Of a stretch of DNA of 22,009 bases, positions 1 to 9,539 are shown piece by piece. Every line of letters starts with the position of its first letter. Positions within the stretch are counted from its first letter, which is position 1. Source of the stretch: Perkinsus marinus ATCC 50983 (lineage: Eukaryota > Perkinsozoa > Perkinsida > Perkinsidae); the NCBI RefSeq assembly GCF_000006405.1, contig NW_003216943.1, positions 4,097-26,105 of the forward strand. The letters run 5' to 3'. The position numbers and the translations under genes were made by a program. The notes beneath the pieces are model-generated. The model searched no databases and was not told the origin of the DNA. It worked only from the letters and a program-made list of their open reading frames with translations.

Positions 1-145
1 TGAGAAATTACATTCCCCCCAGGGTTTGATAACATTGGGGAAAATGTTACTAATGTGATGACTTCATTTACTGATTGAAGAATGTGCTCCTAGGCATACG
101 TGGAAAATTCAAAATGAGTTCCCCCCCCGACAACATTATAAGTTC
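1..145 (+). repeat. Direct repeat, copy A (matches 14616-14755)
   Basis: This stretch matches 14616-14755 in the same orientation with scattered substitutions: the same run of C before CAGGGTT, the same block around GTTACTAATGT, the same TTTACTGATTGAAGAATGTG, and the same CAAAATGAGT near the end. In copy B this covers the last acceptor, stop codon and 3' flank of the plus-strand gene at 12375-14649. Copy A has six C where copy B has seven. It is therefore a duplicated gene end, or the true 3' end of a related gene lying to the left. A plus-strand intron-repeat copy follows at about 150-290. Confidence 0.85.
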
Positions 146-149
146 CCAG

Positions 150-290
150 AGTAAAAAATTCCGAAAAATTTCAGGAAAAGTTCTTGTTGATTCCTGCCGA
201 ATTTATATGTATTTTTTCACAATCATTTATGAAACTTCTGATTTCAGATCCGGAAAACAAACATATATTCCACCTTGGGAAATTCTTTTC
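150..290 (+). repeat. Intron-associated repeat, plus-strand copy
   Basis: A diverged copy of the repeat family seen at 5583-5891 (minus) and 13915-14080 (plus). The shared order is a TTCTTGTTGATT-like block, then CCGAATTTATATGT, then CTTCTGATTTCAG, then a GAAnACAAACATAT block. The TTTCAG looks like a 3' splice acceptor on the plus strand, but I see no convincing exon after it. The copy faces the same way as the gene end at 1-145. Confidence 0.5.
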
Positions 291-371
291 GCTACTAGTT
301 TTTTCAAAAAAATTTACTTTTTTTCCATTATAGATTCCTCGATGATTTCCTGCTTGCCCGCCCTATACTAC

Positions 372-3300
372 AGTATCCTCAATATTTTGTATCCTCATTT
401 TCAACGGTCGGCCCTCTTCCTTCAGCTCTTTAATCGTTTCCTCGTGTTTTTCGACTTTCACATGTGCCTTTCAAAACTACACATTCCAACATTCATCGGA
501 GATTTACTATAATGGCTTTTCACCCTAGTGATGTGAAAAACATATTTCACGACTATAACTATATCAACGCTAATTTCGCCACTTTCACCGAGTCCAATAA
601 CAAACACATATTATTCATTTGCGCGAGAGAGCTAACACCCATAAAAGAGTTCTTTGAAAGACTCATTAAGCACGGATGAATCAGCAGTAATTATGAATTC
701 GTTTTAAAGTGAAGTGGTGTGATACTCCATGTAAACAATAAAACGTATATGTTTCCGCGACCGATAAAATAATTGTCCTCCGTGAATTGAATGTGAATTG
801 TGAAATGAGTTTTTCACATCACCGCTGAAACTCCAATATAAATATCGAGGAATACGAAGACGCCGTGAGATTTTACCAATTCGGTTTTTCAACCAACTTT
901 TGGCCGAATTTTTGACCAAATCTTTACCAATTTTTCTACCAGTTTTTGTACCAATTTTCTCCAGATAACCACTAATTTTTACCAACATTTTACCAATTTT
1001 TTCAACCAACAGCCCCCCCCCCTCCCCACTACCTTTTTAATTTCCTTTTTTTCATTTTCGATCGCTGTTTTGATTTTCCCCAACTTTTCCAAATTTCTCG
1101 CAATTTCTTGGGCCAGCCTTTCCGGTTCTCTCTAAAAAATATTGCAGTTTCACGACCCGTTCCACGTAAAGTGGCGTTATACTCAGTAAAACGCGATGAT
1201 ATTCGCGGTGATATGCAGTAGTCGTGGAATATATTTTTCACTAGTATTTTTCATATCACTAAGGTGAAGCTTCATTAGAATTGCATGCATATCAATTATT
1301 ATTACTTATCGGAGCTTCACCCGTTTAACGTGAAGTGGCGTAATACTCCATGTGAGTTATACTAAGTATATGTTCAGCACTTGTCCGATAACACAAGTGA
1401 AATGTGAAACATATTTTTCGCTGGTTTTTTTCATAGCGCCGATGAAGCTCCAATAATCGTCATCACCACTATGGAGCTCCACCCGTGATATGAAAAAAAA
1501 CACTAGTGAAAAATATATTTCGCGTAAAACGGGTGAAACCCCAAACACGATTTTCCCTACCCCAATTCTCTCGAATTCTGCCACAGCTTCTTTCAAACCA
1601 TCCTTTTCTATCTTCACCTTTTCCTTCAATTCTGCCATTTCCTGACGAAGCAGAATAATGCATAAATATTATTCACAACCCGAATGCGTTTTATGTGAAG
1701 TGGCGGAATACTCCATATTAAAAACTCCAGTTATGACAACATATTATACTCCATATTTACACGTAGTGAAGTGAATGAGAAACCCTCCAGACAATTTCAC
1801 GTGTTTTACGCGTTATTCACTCCTCACATGCATTTCCCGAGAAGTGAAACGTCAAACATATTTTTCACTAATTCAGTGTTTCGCGTGATTTGTCTCCTTT
1901 TTCATAACGGCTCAAGCATTATTCGCAGTTCAGCCAGTGTTGTGCAAAAAAATTCTAAAATTTTCCGGAATTTTCCGCGAATTTTCGGGAAAAAATACCT
2001 GCTCCAGCTCTTTTATTCCAGCCTCAACCGCCGCCTTTCCTTCCCTCGATTTTGACAGTTTATTAGAAGCTTCACTCGAGACTGAAAAAATACAAAAGCC
2101 AATTCTTGTATGGAAAATACCGCATTAAAAAACGAATCGGAATTTCCGCAAGAAAATTGCAAAAAAATACATTTTCCCTAAAAATTGCAGAAAAATCTCG
2201 ACCGTAAAATCGCTCAAAAAATGACATACATGAAATTCCAAAATGTTCATGTTTTATTCCAACCACAACTAAAAAAGAAAATATCATTTTTGCAATTGCT
2301 AAAACGATGATGCAGAATTTCCACGCGCCACGAAATTTTTCCCTCTTTTTTCCCAGTCCCCCTATACTAGTACCACTATTCAGCTTTTCCACATGCTGCT
2401 GGAGCAGACTCCTTTCATAAGCCTCTTGATCGTCCATATCTTCTTTAACCGAAACGAGGTCGTTGGAGACCTCCAACGCCTGTAACAAAATCTTTACAAC
2501 TATATCGAACAGAAAAAAATTATGGAGTTTCACCCGTTTCACGTTAATTTTACGTAAAGTGGCATGCCAAGACACCATGTAAAAGCGCGATATAAAGTGA
2601 ACTGAAAACGTTTCGCGAATTACACAGGACATATCACGTGTGAGGAAATGTTATACACAATTGTCTCCTGTAATTTTGGATTCTTGTGACACTTGTCCCC
2701 CTTGCCAGCCTTGCTGTATACTTAATGACTACTATATTAATCATAACGTGTGTTACCCACGTGTTAATAACTCAGTTATAGGATCAAACCACCTAATCCT
2801 AACACCACATAAACACGAACATGTCGTTAACTGCTCACATACGTTTACCCCCAGATGGAATGTAAATATGTAACTTACCGTAATACTCCAATTATCACGA
2901 TAATCTCAATTATAACTCACCACCTAATGTGAATTTTTGTATTTCACCATCTATCCGTAATATTGCAGATACTCTTTTTTGCCGAGTGAATTGTAAAATA
3001 TGTTTTTCATATCAGTAATCAAGATTTGAATCAACAATCCTAAAACTAAGAACAGTTCATCTATAATGCTATAATGACATTAGAATTTTCTATATACTTT
3101 CCCACATTTTTCCAGACTTGTCACTAAAATCGCATCCCAATCACCTGCAACATACAAACCGCCTCCTTCTCAGCAGCCGTTTGAACCTCCGTCGTCAATT
3201 CTCTCAAAGCTGATTTCATTTCTTTAATCGCTGCAACATCGTCCGCTTGCCCTATACTCAGTTTTTCAACCTAAAATTCACCAAAAATTCACGTAAAATA

Positions 3301-5230
3301 CAAAATTCACCAGGGATAAAATCACATAACCATAATTTGCACAATTCATAAAAATTACACATAATAATAAATTTTATTCGCCACTGCAGATTCGAATTCC
3401 AAAGATGCTAATTTTAACTCCCTTGATCGTCACGGCATTTATCATCAATTTTTCATCCCTAAAATACTACTGTCTCCGGAAATTATCAATCTGCAAGAAA
3501 TGAAAATTTTGGTATTATTTTCTTGAGAAATTTCTAGAGCTTTTTACACTCAATTTACTGCGAATTCTTCCGACTACCATCGCACATAAAACTCGGCCGC
3601 ATAAACAATCGCTACCTTGATCATTCCGACCGCATCACATCATCGGTACAAAATAATAAATTTACCAAAATTTTCTTAGAAGCGTAACTAGATTTACCCC
3701 TTTTTCAGATATTATTTTCTTTGGATGCATGAGAAAACTTTAAAACTTTTCACACTCAATTTTCTGCGAATTCTTCCAACTACCATCGTGCGTCCAAAGC
3801 GGCCACAATATTACCTCGATCATTCCCTGTGTTAATTCAATATTCAACTCCTTCGCTTTCCTCAGCAACTCATTTTCCGAAGCGTAACTACGGGCAGTCA
3901 TCGAAATCAATATAGAGTAACGCAAAAAATATAATCACTACTGCACCACCCTCGTAGTACCTTTCTGCTACTGCGCGATGCAGTTTGTCATACTCATTTT
4001 TATATTTCTCCTTTTCCTCCTCTGTAAGAGATCCTTTTCTACACAAATCCTCCAAAATTTCAACCGCAACAGAAGTGCTCTCAGAATTCGACATCGTTAA
4101 AAACAGTCTACAATTTAATTGAAAACTTTAAACGCAAACACAGATTCTCATCCAACACGCATATGAAACCAATCCGAATGTCAACATGCAGATTTGCGGT
4201 GAAAATTTATTTTTCCACCACTAAAGAGAAAAACCAAGAAACACTTACGGACTACTAAAATGGCCATCACTACTCGCTCGAGTAGAATCAGTAACAACCG
4301 AAAACGCATACCGCGATCCGATGCTTTCCCGAACAGAAACGCTACTCCTTCTGCGATGCAAAGGAGGGGTATCTGATATAAAGCAAATCAGAATAAGAAT
4401 TTTCAGGAAAAAGAAGAAATTTTTCAGGAAATTCTAGAAGAATTTTCAGGGGAAAAAAGAGGTATCTTATAAAGTAAATCAGAAGAAGAATTTTCAGGAA
4501 TTTTCAGGAAAAAGAAGAAAATTTTCAGGAAATTTTAGACGAATTTTCAGGGGAGAAAAGAAGGGGTATCTGATATAAAACAAACCAGAAGAAAAAATTT
4601 CAGGAATTTTCAGGAAATTTTAAAATAATTTTCAGGGGAAAAACTCACCTTGAAGAGACACAACATCACTGCTTCTGTCCGCCAAAACCATCATCACTCG
4701 TAGGGCAATTTGATCGAGCATCTCTCTAACCTCATCACTCACGTATTGGTAAAAGTCCTCAGGAAAATCCAATTGTATCTGGGGGGAGAAATAAAACCAT
4801 AAAAATGATATTGTTCAAAAAATTGTATATATACAGTGAGTGTCAATTTCATATGTAAATTTGAAAAAAAAATACGCGATATTTTCCGAAAAAAATAATA
4901 AAAAATTTCATAAACAACATGAACACTACTACAAGAATTTAGCCCTTCAAGACTGTGATAGCGATTATTATATCTCAATTATAGAAGTTTTACGAATTCG
5001 ACTAAAACTGTAAAAAAACCACCAAAAATTCCCCGAAATTTTCCCGGAATTTTCATATTATCACCAACACACGTATTACCACCACACCGATAGAAATGGG
5101 AAAAAATTTCTGAAATTTTTTTTGAGCCCACCTCAGCTCGCACGAGACTTTCCCCATCCTTCACCCCCTCGTATTGCTGTAAAAACATTTTCTCCGCAAA
5201 TTCGGGCGGATCGCCGTATTGGAATGCCAT
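372..5230 (-). CDS. Long coiled-coil protein, N-terminal 388 residues (CCDC146/MBO2-like, partial)
   Basis: Eleven exons join with matching phases and GT..AG introns: 5132-5230, 4649-4778, 4249-4372, 3961-4107, 3815-3887, 3145-3270, 2374-2479, 1999-2081, 1561-1641, 1033-1131 and 372-467. The last acceptor (GAAAG) is weak. The start is ATG at 5230, just after a CTCTTTAG acceptor (5236) that could take a cis exon or a trans-spliced leader. Residues 1-33 begin MAFQYGDPPEF; a basic Ser/Arg stretch (HRRRSSVSVRES) follows, and heptad-rich coiled coil fills the part from about residue 125 on. The segment with LCRKGSLTEEE, YDKLH and ENELLRKAKEL, and the later EPERLAQEI, recall the flagellar coiled-coil protein CCDC146/MBO2; this is from memory and not proven. 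Introns of 73-665 nt carry inverted-repeat elements. The gene continues off the left edge. Confidence 0.75.
1144..1273. mobile_element. Short inverted-repeat element (MITE-like), copy 1
   Basis: It starts with GCAGTTTCACGACCCG and ends with AAGGTGAAGCTTC, an imperfect terminal inverted repeat. Inside are ACGTAAAGTGGCGTTATACTC and ATATGCAGTAGTCGTGGAATAT. The same inner block appears inverted at about 12045-12120. It lies in an intron of the coiled-coil gene and has no coding capacity. Confidence 0.6.
1311..1451. mobile_element. Short inverted-repeat element (MITE-like), copy 2
   Basis: A 141-bp element with ends GGAGCTTCACCCG (1311-1323) and CCGATGAAGCTCC (1439-1451); 11 of 13 end bases pair. 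The body has ACGTGAAGTGGCGTAATACTCC, shared with about 709-730 and 1693-1716. It lies in the intron between the coiled-coil exons at 1033-1131 and 1561-1641. I could not settle a target-site duplication. Confidence 0.7.
1473..1542. mobile_element. Internally deleted inverted-repeat element (MITE-like), copy 3
   Basis: A 70-bp element of the same family with ends GGAGCTCCACCCGT and ACGGGTGAAACCCC. It keeps the end-proximal ATATGAAAAAA..CACTAGTGAAAAATAT block but lacks the middle of the 141-bp copy. A further left-end match, GGAGTTTCACCCGTTTCACG, begins at 2524; its right end is unclear. Confidence 0.6.
3616..3687 (-). pseudogene. Decayed duplicate of the coiled-coil exon 3815-3887
   Basis: The 199-bp shift copies the exon and its downstream intron. 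The copy starts after CTAG with TTACGCTTC, as the true exon does after GTAG, and ends GGAATGATCAAG followed by GTAGCG; the true exon ends GGAATGATCGAG followed by GTAATA. The flanking GATGGTAGT(C/T)GGAAGAATTCGCAG is shared. The copy is 72 nt against 73 nt and has an in-frame stop, so it cannot replace the true exon without shifting frame. A weaker third trace with CTTGATCGTCACGGC sits near 3421-3436. Confidence 0.7.
4368..4648 (-). repeat. Three tandem units copying a 3' splice site
   Basis: Units of about 93, 103 and 85 bp begin near 4368, 4461 and 4564. Each unit, read on the minus strand, has CCCCTGAAAATT repeats, then TTCTGATTTGCTTTATATCAG or a variant, then ATACCCC. The unit next to the exon (4372) supplies its real acceptor and first bases. 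The unit ending near 4564 keeps a perfect TATATCAG/ATACCCC copy; the middle one has lost the CAG. They fill the intron between coiled-coil exons 4649-4778 and 4249-4372. Confidence 0.75.
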
Positions 5231-5471
5231 TACTCCTAAAGAGGTCAAAATTGACGATATTTTCAGACGAAAAAACGTGGCCTCAGGAAATTATCACGTA
5301 GTTGTGCCATTTTACTTCATATAATCGTGCGTGAAATATTCACATTCTCATATTTCTTCTACGATTTTGAATAATATGATCCCACATTAGTAACATCACC
5401 TCCACGAAAAAATGCTGAATTTTACATTTAAAATTTTCAATTTCGAATTTCCCTCAGAAAAAAGTTACCAA

Positions 5472-6926
5472 TCAGAAATTACCAGTTTTGGTGAGTCGAA
5501 ACCATCTCCAATGTGAAAGCGTCGATCCTCGCAAATTCATCAGCGTGAGGAACAGAGGGGTTTCACCAGCAAGTTGGTTCAACTAACACAAAAACAAAAT
5601 TATTTATACACTTTTCAAATCTGTTGAAATATACGCTCACTTTTCCCAGTTCAAATTCGCGTAAAAGTGTACAGAAACCAACAAAAATTTCCGAAAATTT
5701 CGTCAGTTGAGCTCAGGAGTTTACATACGAATTCGCGTAAAAGTGTACAGAAACCAACAAAAATTTCCAAAAATTTCCGAAAATCTCCTCAGTTGAGCTC
5801 AGGAGTTTACATACGAATTCAGGTAGAAGTGCAGTACAGAAACCAACAAGAATCTCCCCAAAAAATCCTCGCAGAATTTTCATACTCACACGTAGTTGAC
5901 CATGTGCATATTTTCTCCCAGACTTACACAATCGATATCAGACCATTGAAGAACTACTTCCATAAGCCTCTCACTCTCCAAACATATCTTGACAAACTCC
6001 GCGCAGCCCATGGTTCGAAAACGGACCTCATTTGAATCTTTCTTTTCAACCAGTAAGATACCACCAAGATATAAACACTCCAACTTAGACGATTCGAGTA
6101 CATTCCGAAGCTGCTCAGGAGTCGCCTCGAACGGTCCGTCGACTAAATCGAGGAGAATCAAATTCTTCATAAAAGGTAAATAGTAGCACTGAGGAGAGCA
6201 TCCGGTCAACGACAGTGATAAAGTAGTCACAGTAGAGGCGTTGTTGGTGAGCAGTCGGTGAAAGAGGAGAGAGAATTCTCCCTTGTAAGAAATTGTGGTC
6301 AGGAAAGTTGCATAAACCAAAACGTCCATAATCTCATCCAAAGGCTCGACAATATACACTGAAGTGAGATTTTTCAACCTGAAACAGTGGCATGATTCGG
6401 ACCTAATCCGTATCTTACCAACTTCAACCTAAGATACGCCCACTTACCCGTGCTCAGCACTTTTTCTCAACAACTCCATCAACCATCTCTCCAATGGTGA
6501 CACTACTCTCAACACGCTGAGATGATTCAAGTAAACGTTGAGGGGCTCCAAAGGGACCGTACTAGAGTCTACTTGATAAACCGGCTGAGAAGAATAAACG
6601 GGTAAAAAATACACAAATCGGAACGTTTTTACCCAAGCGCCGTTGGAATCGACAAGGCATCTCAAAAGCAACGATGTGGACAGCCCTATGCGATAGGTCT
6701 CTCTGAGAAAGTTGAAGCTGCATATTTTGTGTAGTAGCGCGGAGTTGCACAAAACCTGACCTAATCCGTATCTTCCACGCTCAACCTCAAGATACCTTTC
6801 CAATCTTCGTATCAGGGAACCTCACAACCCAAATAGCCCTCAGTAGAGCATCTTCTCGTTCGACCAAGCAGCCTTAGCCTTCCGAATCCCCTCCAACTCT
6901 TCAATCAAGATATCCACGTCACCCAT
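5472..6926 (-). CDS. Leucine-rich-like protein, four exons
   Basis: Exons are 6796-6926, 6448-6755, 5892-6378 and 5472-5582. Introns are 40 nt (6756-6795), 69 nt (6379-6447) and 309 nt (5583-5891); phases match from exon 2 onward. The proposed start ATG at 6926 reads MGDVDILIEELEG. The later part of exon 1 (DALLRAIWVVRFPDTKIGK) is in another frame, so exon 1 has a break near 6855-6865 or a different 5' structure. The body has repeated leucine-rich turns (MKNLILLDLVDGP, SKLECLYLGGILL, LTLMNLRGSTLSHW), as in F-box/LRR-type proteins; no F-box is clear. The stop is at 5472-5474. Total is about 345 residues. Fragments of relatives lie at 9195-9834 and 10881-11160. Function is unknown; substrate-adaptor roles are common for such proteins but not shown here. 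Confidence 0.65.
5583..5891 (-). repeat. Intron made of three tandem intron-associated repeat units
   Basis: This intron of the leucine-rich-like gene holds units whose plus-strand AATTC boxes start at 5654, 5730 and 5816 (spacing 76 and 86 bp). Read in the sense of the gene, each has TTGTTGGTTTCTGTAC, then CACTTYTAC, then GAATTCGTATGTAAACTCC, then TGAGCTCAACTGA. The first unit begins at the exon's own donor, GTGTGAGTATGAAAATTCTG. Related copies sit near 4985-5070, 9195-9345, 9540-9710 and 11385-11720 on this strand and at 150-290 and 13915-14080 on the plus strand. Confidence 0.8.
6401..6437 (-). repeat. Hairpin motif inside a 69-nt intron
   Basis: On the plus strand the motif is ACCTAATCC, then GTATCTTA, then a 12-nt loop with TTCAACC, then TAAGATAC. 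The arms pair perfectly over eight bases. The same motif recurs at 6758-6795, 12592-12628 and, degraded, at about 11055-11092. Confidence 0.7.
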
Positions 6927-8106
6927 TTATAGTAATAACAACAATAGGATCACCACGAACCTTACACCCATAATCGATTAGAATGGCGCGCGCTAATAAC
7001 AGCTACGGACATAATCGATTTTCTCGTTTGAGAGTCAGTGAGAAAGGGTGCCCTACGGGTCGCAATAAAGGTTGAAGTGAATTGAGTAATGATGTCTGAT
7101 TATTAATATACGCTCCGAAGCCTCTTTAGAGAGCTCATGCGGAATACCTCAACTCCTACTGAACTACTACTCACTCGACGAGACCTTAGTCATGCATCCT
7201 TAACACCTCCCACGATTGGCCTATTCGGTTGTTACATCCTCCCCACAGCGATCGGGTCACCGAGTGGATTATTGTTCAGTATTATCGTTAGAGCTCTCTT
7301 CAGTAGGAATCCTACTTTTCCCGTGTGGCACAAATTCCTACCTCACATCGACGCTTGTCCATAATTTCACAAACATTGGTTATAAACTTCTACCCGCGCG
7401 CTACTTTTCGATTTCCCTTAGATTGGCTGGGAAATGGGTTAAAGAGAAGTGGGGACTGAGGCTTCTGATTCGAATGAGCGATAGAATGAATCAAATCGGT
7501 AGTTGACTTGCATCTCAGGGGGACGTATGATCCTCTATAGGGGAGTTGTTATCTTTGACGGTCCTTGAAGCATCCTATACTGCTTTGTTTCCTTCACCTC
7601 ATACCACCGAGGAGTTGACGGGATCAAACGCGACATTTGGCAGAACTCGGATAACATGTTTTCCTAATCACTATTATGCATAGTGTCACAGCTTTTTATC
7701 TTGATAACGGTAGCAACGGACGTGATGGTAGTATCTTCATCAACACCTAAGATGAACAATAATCACAAGTATATCAACAAGTCTCGTAATTATCACATAA
7801 TGTGACGATGATGAGGGTTATAACAAGTGATTCACATCCCCACATCAATTGGCATGAAACGACGGAATACTAACTGTTCGCAAGCAATAGAGTGCTTCAT
7901 ATTTTCCCACAATTTTAACACAAAAGCATGTAAAACTCACCCCAGTTGCAAGAGGTTCTCATAGAGTACTATATTTGGACAGTACGACATTGATGAGATG
8001 CTCATCCTTACTACATAACCTTATAGTGACGCTGCCCGAGGCAGCGAAAAAACATGTTCGCTACTTATCGGTCAGCGATAAGTTTTTCTTGGTCAAGCCT
8101 ACTTAC
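6927..8106. other. No confident gene
   Basis: Open frames in both strands are short and without recognisable motifs. A possible small exon lies on the minus strand just upstream of a GTGAGT donor near 7939-7944, but its phase does not join cleanly to the zinc-finger exon at 8107. A perfect hairpin, CGCTGCC/GGCAGCG with a 3-nt loop, lies near 8030-8046. Confidence 0.5.
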
Positions 8107-8277
8107 GTATAACTCCTGTGATGCGAGCGCACTGCGATGACGCTTACCGCCGATATGCTGCTGATAGTCCCACTCACACTGCAGGACGATTCCACAGACA
8201 TCGCAAGGAAGCATGTTCACATGACGCCTACCATCAACATGCATCATGAACTCCAGTTCGGTGGACTTCACATAAAC
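8107..8277 (-). CDS. Matrin/U1-type zinc-finger exon
   Basis: A 57-codon exon. It begins after AAGCAGCAG (or 3 nt earlier, after AAGCAG) and ends at a strong GTAAGTAGG donor (8106). It has one complete U1/matrin-type finger, CDVC, 12 residues, H, 5 residues, H (CDVCGIVLQ..QQHIGGKRH). Just before it stands the His-His half of another finger (FMMHVDGRRH), whose two cysteines should lie in an upstream exon. Such fingers bind double-stranded RNA or splicing-related RNA in known families. The upstream and downstream exons are not resolved, so full length and exact role are unknown. Confidence 0.7.
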
Positions 8278-8548
8278 CTGCTGCTTGAGCATGACAATTG
8301 CCCAGAAGATTCTCCTCGGAGAATGGGCCGACTAGGGCGATACGCCATCATGATCAGCCAAGGACAAATCCTGTAACCCTCCCTGGGTACCCTGATCTGG
8401 AGACTCCAGACCAAGTTTGCACCCAGAATGGAGTGCGGGGGAGAAGGGTCCCACTTGGCCCGATTTCTGACACCTAAATGCCGCAACTTGGAGATGGAAG
8501 TAACCTTGTAAATGGTGTCGGCGGCAATAGCTCCACCTAGGTGGTGAC

Positions 8549-8920
8549 CTGATCACTGTCTTGAAGTCCTTCCATGATGGTACTCGATGTGTAGCTGCTA
8601 CACTGTAGCATCAGCTCGGCCTAGGCTTCACACCGAGTCAAGGTGATGCGAGAGACATCTTTCGCGAGATCTCCTTCAGCAAAACTAATACCGCTCGAAT
8701 GACCCTGAGCAAGTCCTTCGCTCTCTTTACGGCGTTTGAGCCGGGTTATAGAGCAATGGCGGGATTGGAAGTACGATGCCAGAATATACTGAATAGCTCC
8801 AACACACTGAGTTGAAGTTTTTCCCATGCATTCGGAACAGCCAACACTCAGATAGTCACGCTTCCAAACGGCCGCAGTAAATAACGTTGCTGAGACCAAT
8901 ATAGAGCCTCTGTGGCTCAT
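8549..8920 (-). CDS. Possible two exons upstream of the zinc-finger exon
   Basis: A candidate exon 8634-8920 starts with ATG (MSHRGSILVSATLF) and ends before GTGTGAAG; a 39-nt intron (8595-8633) ends GTAGCAG; and a 46-nt exon 8549-8594 ends GATCAG before GTCACC. Phases agree. The first exon has a hydrophobic start, a CSEC pair and a basic patch (RLKRRKESE). It could be the 5' part of the zinc-finger gene, but the sequence 8278-8548 does not give a clean link. I do not recognise it. Confidence 0.35.
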
Positions 8921-9194
8921 CGGAAATCACTAGCAATCCTCAACGGTCCGATCAAACTTGCTACAGATTCAATTTTCGATTCCGTTTGTACTCACCAGAG
9001 CACCACACGTCACACTACTCCGAAGTAACTCACGAATAATTCAATTTTGCATCTCTTTCTATTGCAGTAATCATCTGTATCATTGCACCACGGTCAGTTC
9101 CGCGATGACGTAGCCAAGCCTGAAGGTCGGAAAACGTCTGATGAGACTAGTCTTCATCCATACCTTACTTCCAGTGGTGGGGTATATGCTCGCT

Positions 9195-9446
9195 CTCCTC
9201 AGCTAAGATCAGAGGTTTCCTCATTTACTATGGAAGTTAACATACGAACTCGAGCAAGCAATAATTTCCCAGACTTTCCTCGGAACTTTTATATTGTAAC
9301 AAACGCACGTAGTAACCCATGTACTTTTCCACACTATTCACACAGATAGAGAAACATGCGAGCCGAACTACTTCATGGCGATTCTTTCCTTCACTAATTC
9401 TGCGTATCAGTTCAACGAGCGGTAATCGGCTTAGTCGTCGTCTCAA
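9195..9446 (-). pseudogene. Relative of the leucine-rich-like gene (exon 3 end plus intron repeat)
   Basis: The frame ending at about 9323 reads EVV.....FSICVNSVEKYMGYYV. It aligns without large gaps to the end of exon 3 of the gene at 5472-6926 (EVVLQWSDIDCVSLGENM..NYV). After it the intron repeat follows: GAGTTCGTATGTTAACTTCC and TAGCTGAGGAGAGCGAG. No upstream exons were found, so it is a fragment or a decayed copy. Confidence 0.55.
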
Positions 9447-9539
9447 TACAATTGTCGGTTTTACTTTTCTAATCTACCTAGCTCACAGAGACGGAATTAT
9501 GTAGATCAACAACCTGCTCGGAATCGACGATACTCAACA

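Noticed and set aside
704-1009. Minus-strand frame with repeated KIGK-like units
   Set aside because: It is made by a low-complexity TTGGTAAAA/TTGAAAAA run in an intron; no splice sites or heptads support coding.
2640-2873. Plus-strand frame with CDTCPPCQPCC
   Set aside because: It lies inside an intron of the minus-strand coiled-coil gene, overlaps repeat sequence, and the cysteine cluster is not a known motif.
7137-7506. Two overlapping plus-strand frames
   Set aside because: No domain, no splice signals that help, and they overlap each other in different frames.
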